Part shown: in pieces, positions 1-4,943 of the stretch
Numbering within the stretch: the first letter of the stretch is position 1
How the letters are laid out: each line of letters starts with the position of its first letter
The notes under the pieces: generated by a model
Database searches by the model: none
What the model was told of the DNA's origin: nothing
What the model saw: the letters and a program-made list of their open reading frames with translations, nothing else
Program-made: the position numbers and the translations under genes
Origin: Thermoplasmata archaeon
Lineage (GTDB): Archaea > Thermoplasmatota > B47-G6
Direction: 5' to 3'
Assembly (NCBI GenBank): GCA_003663585.1
Contig: QMTU01000075.1
Location: 1 to 5,043, forward strand
DNA: 5,043 nt

Positions 1-364
1 GCCTTGGAGGGCATCCAGGTACATAGACATCTACAGGAATTATCTCATCAACAGGGCCTGCAATATTATATGAATCGTAGAAGACTCCTCCAGTTGTTCC
101 ACAATTTCCTACAACTACTACAAGTTTTGGATCGGACATCTGTTCGTATATGCGTCTTAGTTTATCAGCAAAGTCCCTTGTTATGGCTCCAGTGACTAAT
201 AAAACATCAGCGTGTCTAGGGCTTCCAACTAATTTTATTCCAAATCTCTCTGCATCGTATCTAGGTGTCAATGCAGCTATTATTTCTATGTCACAGGCAT
301 TACATGACCCTCCTGAAGCATGAAAAACCCACAAGGACCTCTTAAAGCTATTCAGTCTTCTCAT
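1..364 (-). CDS. mbhJ: Mbh [NiFe]-hydrogenase small subunit MbhJ, 5' part (C-terminus cut by the window edge)
   Basis: This is a NuoB-like small subunit of a group 4 membrane-bound [NiFe] hydrogenase. It carries the proximal [4Fe-4S] cluster that hands electrons to the catalytic subunit MbhL. The start ATG (364-362) is fixed because the preceding in-frame codon is the TAA of mbhI; a GGGGGG tract seven bases upstream serves as ribosome binding site. The 121 visible codons begin MRRLNSFKRSLWVFH. All four expected cluster cysteines are present: C21 and C24 in GSCNACDIEI, C88 in GNCGTTGG and C118 in PGCPPR. The stretch LTPRYDAERFGIKLVGSPRH (residues 32-51) is typical of Mbh/Mbx-type small subunits. 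There is no signal peptide, as expected for a cytoplasm-facing subunit. The family is usually around 150-170 residues, so perhaps 30-50 are missing. The catalytic subunit is out of view, so the alternative of a sulfane-reductase (Mbs/Mbx) small subunit is excluded only by gene order. Confidence 0.93.
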   Translation of the reverse strand, partial: MRRLNSFKRSLWVFHASGGSCNACDIEIIAALTPRYDAERFGIKLVGSPRHADVLLVTGAITRDFADKLRRIYEQMSDPKLVVVVGNCGTTGGVFYDSYNIAGPVDEIIPVDVYVPGCPPR

Positions 365-709
365 TTAGATCCCCCCTATGAGGATTACAGTTATTATCGC
401 AGCCATACCAACAAACCATAATATGTAATCCCTAATGTCGCCAGTATGCATTCTTTCTAGGACTCCGTAATACTCTTTAAGAGCCTCTATAAAGCCCCAA
501 TATATGTCACTGGCTCTGACTTGGATCTTCTCCTTATCAGTCTCTAAGTTTCCGCTTAAGAACGGCTTAACTTGATCTGTATCCCTTCTGTACTTTGGAT
601 TTCCTGCTTTATATATTAAGTAAGCAACTAATCCAAACAATATTAAGAAAATGACCCAAATTATGGGGTTCCAATAACCGGAGGGGGTTCTAAGCGTCAT
701 AGGGTTCAT
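365..709 (-). CDS. mbhI: Mbh subunit MbhI, membrane linker between antiporter and hydrogenase modules
   Basis: MbhI (114 aa) is an accessory membrane subunit specific to Mbh-type complexes. In the known Pyrococcus complex it lies between the Mrp-like module and the hydrogenase module and plays a role like the long C-terminal lateral helix of NuoL-type subunits. Two membrane helices are visible, at about residues 15-34 (PIIWVIFLILFGLVAYLIY) and 95-113 (ILWFVGMAAIITVILIGG). Between them is a polar, amphipathic region of about 60 residues containing KPFLSGN (48-54) and YWGFIEALKEYYGVLERMHT (70-89). The start ATG overlaps the mbhH stop as ATGA, with a GGGGTGG ribosome site six bases upstream. The stop is followed directly, in the same reading frame, by mbhJ. 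Its position between MrpD-like MbhH and small subunit MbhJ is the best evidence that this is an mbh rather than an mbx/mbs operon. The function is inferred from family and position; no enzymatic motif is present. Confidence 0.88.
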   Translation of the reverse strand: MNPMTLRTPSGYWNPIIWVIFLILFGLVAYLIYKAGNPKYRRDTDQVKPFLSGNLETDKEKIQVRASDIYWGFIEALKEYYGVLERMHTGDIRDYILWFVGMAAIITVILIGGI

Positions 710-2259
710 GCTAGACCACCCCAGCTATGATACTGCAAATAGTTAATGAGGGCATCAGCTGCTGGATAAATGAGCTTGTCCAGGATTATCTTCGGGAAGA
801 GACCAAAGATTACACAAAGTGCTGCTAGAATTATCATTGCAATAAGCATGGGCTTGGGAACTTCCTTTACGTTTTCATACTTCTTCAGGGGTGGTCCTAG
901 GAATGCCGAAGCGAACACCTTAACAAATGATGCTAGCGTAAGTATACTAGTCACCATTGCGAAAACTGTTAGTATTGGATTAAGCATGTATGAAGTTTCA
1001 TAAATAATAAGCTTGCTGGCAAATCCATTAAATGGTGGTAACCCTGATATCGCCGCAGCCCCAATCATAAAGCTTATTGTCGTTATTGGCATCTTCCTAG
1101 CTAAACCACCCATGTTATCCAAGTTTCTTGTGCCTGTTACGTAGAATAATGCTCCAGCTGTCATTAGAAGTAGGCTCTTATAGATAATGTGGTTTATCAC
1201 ATGAAAGAGTCCTCCAGCTATGGCATCCCTACCAAACTCCATTAGCTTTGATGGATCATGCAGTACCGTAAGGCCAACGCCCACACCAAGAAGCATATAT
1301 CCCGTCTGTGAGATAGCATGATAGCTCATTAGTCTCTTTACGTCCTTTTGAACAAGAGCCATTGTAACTCCTATGAACATGGTAAGCACACCGAGAATTA
1401 CCATGATCCACCCTGCCCTTGAGATGTTTATGACGATATTCGTAAAGAGTGTAAAGCTTACTCTAAACAGTGCGTATAGGTTTGCATATGTTGCCACAAG
1501 TAATGGAGGGTTCCCTCCAGCTGGGATCTCTGTGTATGCATCAGGAACCCAATAATGCATTGGAACTGCACCACATTTCATGGCAAATGACGTGAATAAC
1601 AGCCCAAATGCTATAAGATCAACCACTCCAAACTTTATGTTCTTGGCAATGTATGCAAGGTTGAGGTTTCCGTATTCTCCGTATAGAAGGGCTACTGAAA
1701 ATAGAACCATTAATGATGCAACGGCGCTAATTATCAAATACTTTATGCCGGCTTCACTGGCCTCGCCACGATAGCTTCTAAATCCTACCAACGCCGCTCC
1801 AGAAATCCCTGCAATCTCCATAAAGACAAATAAGTTAAAAAGATCTCCAGTTAAGACCATGCCCAATATACCTACTTCAAGTAATAGTAAAAGTGAGTAG
1901 TACTTTTCAAGGCCACTTTCATGAGCTACATGACTATAAGAATATAAGGCTCCAACAAAACTCATTAGTGTTGCAGATATTGCCATAAACGCTCCTAAAG
2001 CGTCTACTTCAAACATGATTCTTATAGGAACTTTATAACCCGAAGGAAGGACTAATGTAGGACTTTTTGCACCAAAGACGTAGACAAGAATTCCCTTGAC
2101 AAGCACCTCTCTTGTTAATAGAAGTGACACTATTAGGGTGATGCCTGTGATTAGTATAGCCCATATGGACACTGCCTTATGGTGTCTCTTAAACAGTGGT
2201 GCCGCAAAGGCACCTAATAGTGGAATTGCTATAATCAATGCAGGCAAGTGCTCCATCAT
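706..2259 (-). CDS. mbhH: Mbh subunit MbhH, MrpD/NuoL-M-N-like ion-translocating antiporter subunit
   Basis: This 517 aa polytopic protein belongs to the proton-conducting antiporter family (NuoL/M/N, MrpA/D) and is the main ion channel of the complex. Hydrophobic segments run throughout, consistent with about 14 helices. Recognisable features are the acidic residue E148 in NLFVFMEIAGISGAALVGF (TM5), K228 in SFAMKCGAVPMHYWVPDAY (TM7), the VQKDVKRLMSYHAISQTGYM loop and helix (303-322), H353/H357/K361 in FHVINHIIYKSLL (TM10-11) and K416 in SGLPPFNGFASK (TM12). At the helix 8 position where relatives usually carry Lys or His, the sequence reads NPPLLVATYANLYALFR, with no such residue. The first of two consecutive ATGs (2259) is chosen because it makes the ATGA overlap with the mbhG stop and lies seven bases after a GGAGGT site; the second ATG would shorten the protein by one residue. 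The length fits MrpD and rules out a full-length MrpA. Confidence 0.95.
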   Translation of the reverse strand: MMEHLPALIIAIPLLGAFAAPLFKRHHKAVSIWAILITGITLIVSLLLTREVLVKGILVYVFGAKSPTLVLPSGYKVPIRIMFEVDALGAFMAISATLMSFVGALYSYSHVAHESGLEKYYSLLLLLEVGILGMVLTGDLFNLFVFMEIAGISGAALVGFRSYRGEASEAGIKYLIISAVASLMVLFSVALLYGEYGNLNLAYIAKNIKFGVVDLIAFGLLFTSFAMKCGAVPMHYWVPDAYTEIPAGGNPPLLVATYANLYALFRVSFTLFTNIVINISRAGWIMVILGVLTMFIGVTMALVQKDVKRLMSYHAISQTGYMLLGVGVGLTVLHDPSKLMEFGRDAIAGGLFHVINHIIYKSLLLMTAGALFYVTGTRNLDNMGGLARKMPITTISFMIGAAAISGLPPFNGFASKLIIYETSYMLNPILTVFAMVTSILTLASFVKVFASAFLGPPLKKYENVKEVPKPMLIAMIILAALCVIFGLFPKIILDKLIYPAADALINYLQYHSWGGLA

Positions 2260-2618
2260 CCTCTCAACCTCCTAACTTTGCTTACGTCGAGTGTTCCGTA
2301 TGTTTTGTATATGTTAACCGCAAAGGCAAGCATTAAGGCAGTAACGGCAACACCAATAACAATGCTAGTAAGAGTCAACGCCTGCGGTGTCGGTAATACC
2401 ATGTTTTCAATGGCTCCTGATGGTGCTTGTGTGTATATTGGAGCATACCCGCCTTTAACATATCCTAAAGCCACAATAAACATATTGACAGCTCCTTCGA
2501 GTATCTCGACCCCAATGATTATTTTTATGAGGTTTCTCTTGAATCCTATTGTGTAAAAGCCTATTGCTAGTAAAATTGCAACAACTATAAACGGGAGGTT
2601 CACTAGGACACTATTCAT
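2256..2618 (-). CDS. mbhG: Mbh subunit MbhG, MrpC/NuoK-like
   Basis: This 120 aa protein is a homologue of MrpC and the complex I subunit NuoK, a small three-helix subunit that helps form the ion path next to the MrpD-like subunit. Three hydrophobic segments are visible, at about residues 8-25, 30-52 and 82-104. The second carries IKIIIGVEILEGAVNMFIVA, with E38 and E41; E38 fits the conserved membrane glutamate of NuoK/MrpC. The third begins PTPQALTLTSIVIGVAVTAL, the MrpC signature (PQALxLTxIVIG). The positively charged tail (SKVRRLRG) suggests a cytoplasmic C-terminus. The start overlaps the end of mbhF by eight bases and follows a GGAGGGAGGAG ribosome site. It sits between MrpB-like and MrpD-like genes, exactly as in Mrp operons. 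Confidence 0.95.
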   Translation of the reverse strand: MNSVLVNLPFIVVAILLAIGFYTIGFKRNLIKIIIGVEILEGAVNMFIVALGYVKGGYAPIYTQAPSGAIENMVLPTPQALTLTSIVIGVAVTALMLAFAVNIYKTYGTLDVSKVRRLRG

Positions 2619-3075
2619 TCTCCTCCCTCCGTAGTATTAGGAATAATATTAGCACTATACTAGTAAGTCCTGCTAAAACCTTTAGACCTACAAAAATGTT
2701 TAGATATGGAAGTGTTCCTCCAGTATTTAAGAATCCTGGGTTTATTCCCTCTGGCGTAGGCATCCCAAATGGAGCTCCACTATTAGCTATGAAATTCCTT
2801 AAAAATGTGTACATGACAATTCCCATGAGCCCTATACCCAGAAATCCTAGAGCTCCTATACTTTCAAAAACGCTTAATGGAACTTTCTCAAACATTTCCT
2901 TTACTCTTTTTCTACTAAATGCTATAATTAATAGTGCTAAGCCACTAGCAAATACTGCTCCACCCTGAAAACCTCCTCCAGGAGTGAGATGACCATGTAA
3001 GATTATGTATGAGCCAAATACAAGTATCGCGGGGGTTAAGATCCTTGTCATGGTTCTTATAATTACTGTGGTCAT
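2611..3075 (-). CDS. mbhF: Mbh subunit MbhF, MrpB-like
   Basis: This 154 aa protein is the MrpB-type subunit of the Na+/H+ antiporter module. It has the family's signature HGHLTPGGGFQGGAVFASG (residues 27-45) after the first membrane helix (about 11-27). Further membrane segments lie near 42-55, 72-95 and 122-148, and the last contains the conserved LPYLNIFVGLKVLAGL. An external loop (about 96-121, rich in Gly and Pro) separates helices 3 and 4. The polar C-terminus RREENE is short. The start ATG overlaps the mbhE stop as ATGA. The upstream GGAGGGAGG followed by an A-run gives a strong ribosome site inside the last codons of mbhE. In the Mrp module, MrpB packs against MrpA/MrpC and is thought to be needed for Na+ transport. 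Confidence 0.95.
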   Translation of the reverse strand: MTTVIIRTMTRILTPAILVFGSYIILHGHLTPGGGFQGGAVFASGLALLIIAFSRKRVKEMFEKVPLSVFESIGALGFLGIGLMGIVMYTFLRNFIANSGAPFGMPTPEGINPGFLNTGGTLPYLNIFVGLKVLAGLTSIVLILFLILRREENE

Positions 3076-3347
3076 TTTTTCCTCCCTCCATAATGTCTCA
3101 GGGCCATCAAGACTCCTGATACTGCTGTAAATAAAACAGTAGCCTCACCTAAAGTATCAAATCCTCTATAATCAAAAACAACACTTGTAACAACGTTATT
3201 AGCTGAGGCCTCTTTTTGAGCATGTTCTATAAAATACTTATCCATCTCAGCATGGGGGGGACTTCCAAAGGATCTTAGGTGAACTGCTGTTAAGAATAAT
3301 ATTATGGAAAATACTGTAAGAGCAATTATTCCGAGGAGCTTTCTCAT
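3072..3347 (-). CDS. mbhE: Mbh subunit MbhE, split MrpA C-terminal segment
   Basis: This 91 aa protein corresponds to the extreme C-terminal part of bacterial MrpA or the N-terminal domain of long MrpB proteins; here it is a free-standing subunit. There are two membrane helices, at about residues 3-23 and 69-84. They flank a loop that ends in the hallmark NVVTSVVFDYRGFDTLGEAT (residues 51-70), which is strongly conserved in Mrp antiporters. The start ATG overlaps the mbhD stop as ATGA and follows a GAGGAGGTGG ribosome site. With MbhD it supplies the MrpA C-terminal module without the large NuoL-like MrpA N-terminal domain. The C-terminus (GGRKK) is coded by purine-rich DNA that doubles as the mbhF ribosome binding site. 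Confidence 0.92.
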   Translation of the reverse strand: MRKLLGIIALTVFSIILFLTAVHLRSFGSPPHAEMDKYFIEHAQKEASANNVVTSVVFDYRGFDTLGEATVLFTAVSGVLMALRHYGGRKK

Positions 3348-3613
3348 TCCGCCACCTCCTCTTCATCTGTGGTGTTCCTAATCGCTAGAAGATACATTGC
3401 TGTTGTTAACCCTGCGCCAACACCTGCTTCAGCTATAGCTACATCTGGAGCTTGAAGTATGAAAAATTCTAATGAAAGTGCTAAGCTAAAGACAGCCATT
3501 GCTATTACTGCTGCAATTAAATTTCTGAACCTTATAGCTACTATTGCACTTGCTATTAGCGTTATTCCTATAAATACTTGAATTAAATAGAAAAAAACGT
3601 CAGTGTTCATCAT
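3344..3613 (-). CDS. mbhD: Mbh subunit MbhD, split MrpA C-terminal segment (DUF4040-like)
   Basis: This small three-helix membrane protein (89 aa from the chosen start) corresponds to the MrpA region just before MbhE's part and resembles NuoJ in role. Helices lie at about residues 5-27, 30-53 and 60-78. The conserved motif APDVAIAEAGVGAGLTTAMY (55-74) contains D57 and E62, and E49 lies in the middle helix; these acidic residues fit an ion path. The frame is open further upstream to an ATG at 3631. I prefer the ATG at 3613 because GGAGG lies six bases before it; the longer form would add only MSWRDF, and the next ATG (3610) would remove one residue. The chosen start overlaps mbhC by 14 bases. 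The tail TTDEEEVAE is acidic and probably soluble. Confidence 0.93.
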   Translation of the reverse strand: MMNTDVFFYLIQVFIGITLIASAIVAIRFRNLIAAVIAMAVFSLALSLEFFILQAPDVAIAEAGVGAGLTTAMYLLAIRNTTDEEEVAE

Positions 3614-3959
3614 AAAATCCCTCCAACTCATCGATTACACTAGCATATGGCTTTATCCCGATTCTCCTGGCAGCTCTTCCAATTGCATGAGCACCAACAG
3701 GGTTTGTCAGGAGTAAAAATATAAGAACTAACAATGAGTGAATTCCCATGACAATCCATTTGTTATTATGTTCTGGTAGCCATCTATAAATTGAATACAC
3801 GATTGCAGATAACACTATAAAAATCGTTCCAAAGGTTGTGCACTTAGTTGCAGCGTGTATCCTTGTATATACGTCAGGAAAGCGCAGTATTCCTATGCTT
3901 GCTAGAAAATTGAATGTAACACCTATTGTTAGAAGAACTAAAAGGATCCACTCGATCAT
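3600..3959 (-). CDS. mbhC: Mbh subunit MbhC, MrpG-like
   Basis: This 119 aa protein is the MrpG-type subunit of the cation/proton antiporter module. The family hallmark GILRFPDVYTRIHAATKCTT is at residues 23-42, right after membrane helix 1 (about 4-24). Helices 2 and 3 are near 42-61 and 68-87, and a hydrophilic tail of about 30 residues (RAARRIGIKPYASVIDELEG and on) follows. The start ATG overlaps the mbhB stop as ATGA, with a GGTGGGGG ribosome site just before it. MrpE, F and G form a small peripheral membrane cluster in Mrp and Mbh complexes; their exact catalytic role is unsettled. The length and motif fit MrpG well. Confidence 0.95.
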   Translation of the reverse strand: MIEWILLVLLTIGVTFNFLASIGILRFPDVYTRIHAATKCTTFGTIFIVLSAIVYSIYRWLPEHNNKWIVMGIHSLLVLIFLLLTNPVGAHAIGRAARRIGIKPYASVIDELEGFYDEH

Positions 3960-4231
3960 TCTACCCCCACCTTCTTTCTTTCAAGATATCTTGCTATGTA
4001 TAATGTAGCTATGAAGCTTAATATTGCATAAACTAAGGCAACGTCAATAATCACTGACTGCTCGGTTATGATACCGTAGAGGATCATTAAGCCAGAAGTC
4101 GTTGTTGTCATAGCATCAAGAGCCACAACCCTGTCTGGTACAGTGGGTCCTACAATCATACGAATAAGCGTGAGCAATGCTGAGATAAGAAGTAATATTA
4201 TTGCCCACATAAAAAGGCTTTCAGGGGTCAT
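3956..4231 (-). CDS. mbhB: Mbh subunit MbhB, MrpF-like
   Basis: This 91 aa protein is the MrpF-type subunit. It has three membrane helices, at about residues 6-27, 36-56 and 61-80. The motif GPTVPDRVVALDAMTT (28-43) and the third helix DVALVYAILSFIATLYIAR (63-81) are characteristic of MrpF. The open frame extends upstream to an ATG at 4252, which would add MGEVDWR. The start at 4231 is preferred because it makes an ATGA overlap with the mbhA stop, like most junctions in this operon, and is preceded at eight bases by GAGGTGG. The longer start would place that ribosome site inside the gene. The gene sits between MrpE-like and MrpG-like genes, the usual E-F-G order. Confidence 0.94.
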   Translation of the reverse strand: MTPESLFMWAIILLLISALLTLIRMIVGPTVPDRVVALDAMTTTTSGLMILYGIITEQSVIIDVALVYAILSFIATLYIARYLERKKVGVE

Positions 4232-4731
4232 TCTCCAATCCACCTCGCCCACTTTGGTAAGTATCTACATAGTTCCTCAGGCGTTGGCTTTTCCTTTCCT
4301 TCAGGTACGTAAATCCAATGGACATAGAAGTTGCCTTCGTCATCGATCTCCAAGGTAAAAGTTCCAGGAGTTAGAGTAATAGAATTTGCTAGAAGTGTTT
4401 TGCTTTCATCTCTAGTAAGTCCTGGTGATATTTTTACAATTCCTGGCCTGATTTTTCCAGTGATAACTCGATATGCAACATCAAGGTTTGCTCTGGCCAT
4501 TGCAAAGAATAGGGGTCCGATAGCATAGATAATTAATAATAACCACCTTTTTGGATTAAAAAAATAGCTGAATTTCTCGCCCATTATCTTATTTGTTGCA
4601 TATCCTATAATAGCTGCTATGATTACTCCAGCAATAAGTTCTTCTGGGCTCCATAAAAGGATACTTCCTGATCCTGCCGTTAGTATAAGGTAAATAATTA
4701 AAGACCAAAGGAATGCTGTTATCAAAGACAT
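4228..4731 (-). CDS. mbhA: Mbh subunit MbhA, MrpE-like; first gene of the operon
   Basis: This 167 aa protein is the MrpE-type subunit. Membrane segments lie at about residues 3-20, 25-45 and 62-80. A soluble C-terminal domain follows, with the MrpE signature RPGIVKISPGLTRDESKTLL (95-114) and then ANSITLTPGTFTLEID (115-130). The polar end, with VHWIYVPEGKEKPTPEEL, fits the family's ferredoxin-fold-like cytoplasmic domain. The length is normal for MrpE. The start ATG (4731) follows GAGGTGG with a five- to seven-base spacer. No other gene on this strand precedes it for about 210 bases, so this is very probably the promoter-proximal gene. Its TGA overlaps the ATG of mbhB. Confidence 0.95.
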   Translation of the reverse strand: MSLITAFLWSLIIYLILTAGSGSILLWSPEELIAGVIIAAIIGYATNKIMGEKFSYFFNPKRWLLLIIYAIGPLFFAMARANLDVAYRVITGKIRPGIVKISPGLTRDESKTLLANSITLTPGTFTLEIDDEGNFYVHWIYVPEGKEKPTPEELCRYLPKWARWIGE

Positions 4732-4754
4732 TATACCACCTCAATCTCTTGACG

Positions 4755-4820
4755 TTATCGTTGTAGGTACAACATATACCTATAAGACCCAACGATTGTA
4801 TATCGATTATTGCATGGCAT
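4755..4820 (-). CDS. Possible 21-codon leader ORF (weak)
   Basis: An ATG at 4820 opens a 21-codon frame (MPCNNRYTIVGSYRYMLYLQ plus R) that ends at TAA 4757-4755, 23 bases before mbhA. A strong Shine-Dalgarno-like GAGGAGGGATC lies upstream (minus strand 4842-4832), but the spacing from GGAGG to this ATG is about 14 bases, longer than usual. The peptide resembles nothing I recognise. It could be a leader peptide, a relic of an older start or chance. It would be transcribed only if the distal TATA element (4877-4867) is the one used. Confidence 0.15.
   Translation of the reverse strand: MPCNNRYTIVGSYRYMLYLQR
4760..4773. repeat. Perfect 6-bp-arm palindrome, possible operator
   Basis: GTTGTA-GG-TACAAC is an inverted repeat with six-base arms and a two-base centre. 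It lies 29 bases upstream of the mbhA start and directly abuts the TATA-like GGTATATG on the minus strand. This position would suit an operator overlapping the promoter. It has GTT and AAC ends like SurR sites but with eight bases between them rather than three, so calling it a SurR site would be unsupported. Confidence 0.4.
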
Positions 4821-4828
4821 GTTATAAC
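4821..4828. repeat. GTTATAAC palindrome
   Basis: A perfect eight-base palindrome, GTT-AT-AAC, lies about 90 bases upstream of mbhA. It is close to the SurR consensus GTTnnnAAC but one spacer base short. Because it is short and AT-rich it could occur by chance. It is listed because it lies in the promoter region of an operon that SurR activates in Pyrococcus. Confidence 0.25.
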
Positions 4829-4931
4829 AAGATCCCTCCTCAAGAGCATTTATTCAGTGTTTGGAAATAATTTATAGGGGGCTCCAGTATAAGATTATCA
4901 GCACTGTACGAACTAAAATTAATTATTACTA

Positions 4932-4943
4932 AATTTTAAAATT
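4932..4943. repeat. AT-rich palindrome at the 3' end of the upstream gene
   Basis: AATTTTAAAATT is a perfect palindrome overlapping the last bases of the upstream gene's stop codon. On the minus strand the T-runs following the stop could contribute to archaeal-style transcription termination, which depends on U-tracts rather than stable hairpins. The runs are only four bases long, so this is weak evidence for a terminator. Confidence 0.25.

Larger units (their letters stand above)
4732..4941 (-). promoter_or_regulatory. Upstream region of the mbh operon with candidate TATA elements
   Basis: This gap separates the upstream gene from mbhA and is the only place in the window for the operon promoter. 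On the minus strand the best TATA-like sequences are CTATAAATTAT (4877-4867) and GGTATATG (4780-4773). The first has the better TATA core but would give a leader of over 100 bases. The second would place transcription start near 4750, leaving a short leader with the GAGGTGG ribosome site at 4742-4736. Neither has an obvious purine-rich BRE, so I cannot choose between them. No RNA gene is recognisable here. No exact GTTnnnAAC, the published site of the sulfur-responsive regulator SurR, was found. Confidence 0.5.

Noticed and set aside
4..195. Plus-strand open frame antisense to mbhJ
   Set aside because: It lies opposite conserved hydrogenase coding sequence, has no ribosome site and its low-complexity translation resembles no protein.
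770..1774. Several plus-strand open frames antisense to mbhH
   Set aside because: They mirror the codon pattern of a real membrane protein on the other strand; none has a conserved motif or convincing start.
2248..2968. Plus-strand open frames antisense to mbhG and mbhF
   Set aside because: They are complementary shadows of MrpC- and MrpB-like genes, which carry clear family signatures.
4232..4252. Longer mbhB start (adds seven residues)
   Set aside because: The ATG at 4231 makes the ATGA overlap seen at most junctions and has GAGGTGG at good spacing; the longer form would place that site inside the gene.
4143..4528. Plus-strand open frames antisense to mbhA and mbhB
   Set aside because: They lie opposite the MrpE/MrpF signatures, have no ribosome sites and have no recognisable product.
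4589..4849. 86-codon minus-strand frame starting in the upstream region and running into mbhA
   Set aside because: It overlaps the strongly supported mbhA start by over 140 bases in another frame, its protein looks like a frame-shifted antiporter subunit with no membrane pattern, and its ATG has no ribosome site just upstream.
4732..4941. CRISPR, tRNA, insertion-sequence end or riboswitch in the gap
   Set aside because: No regularly spaced repeats, cloverleaf, terminal inverted repeats with target duplication or conserved aptamer pattern could be seen.
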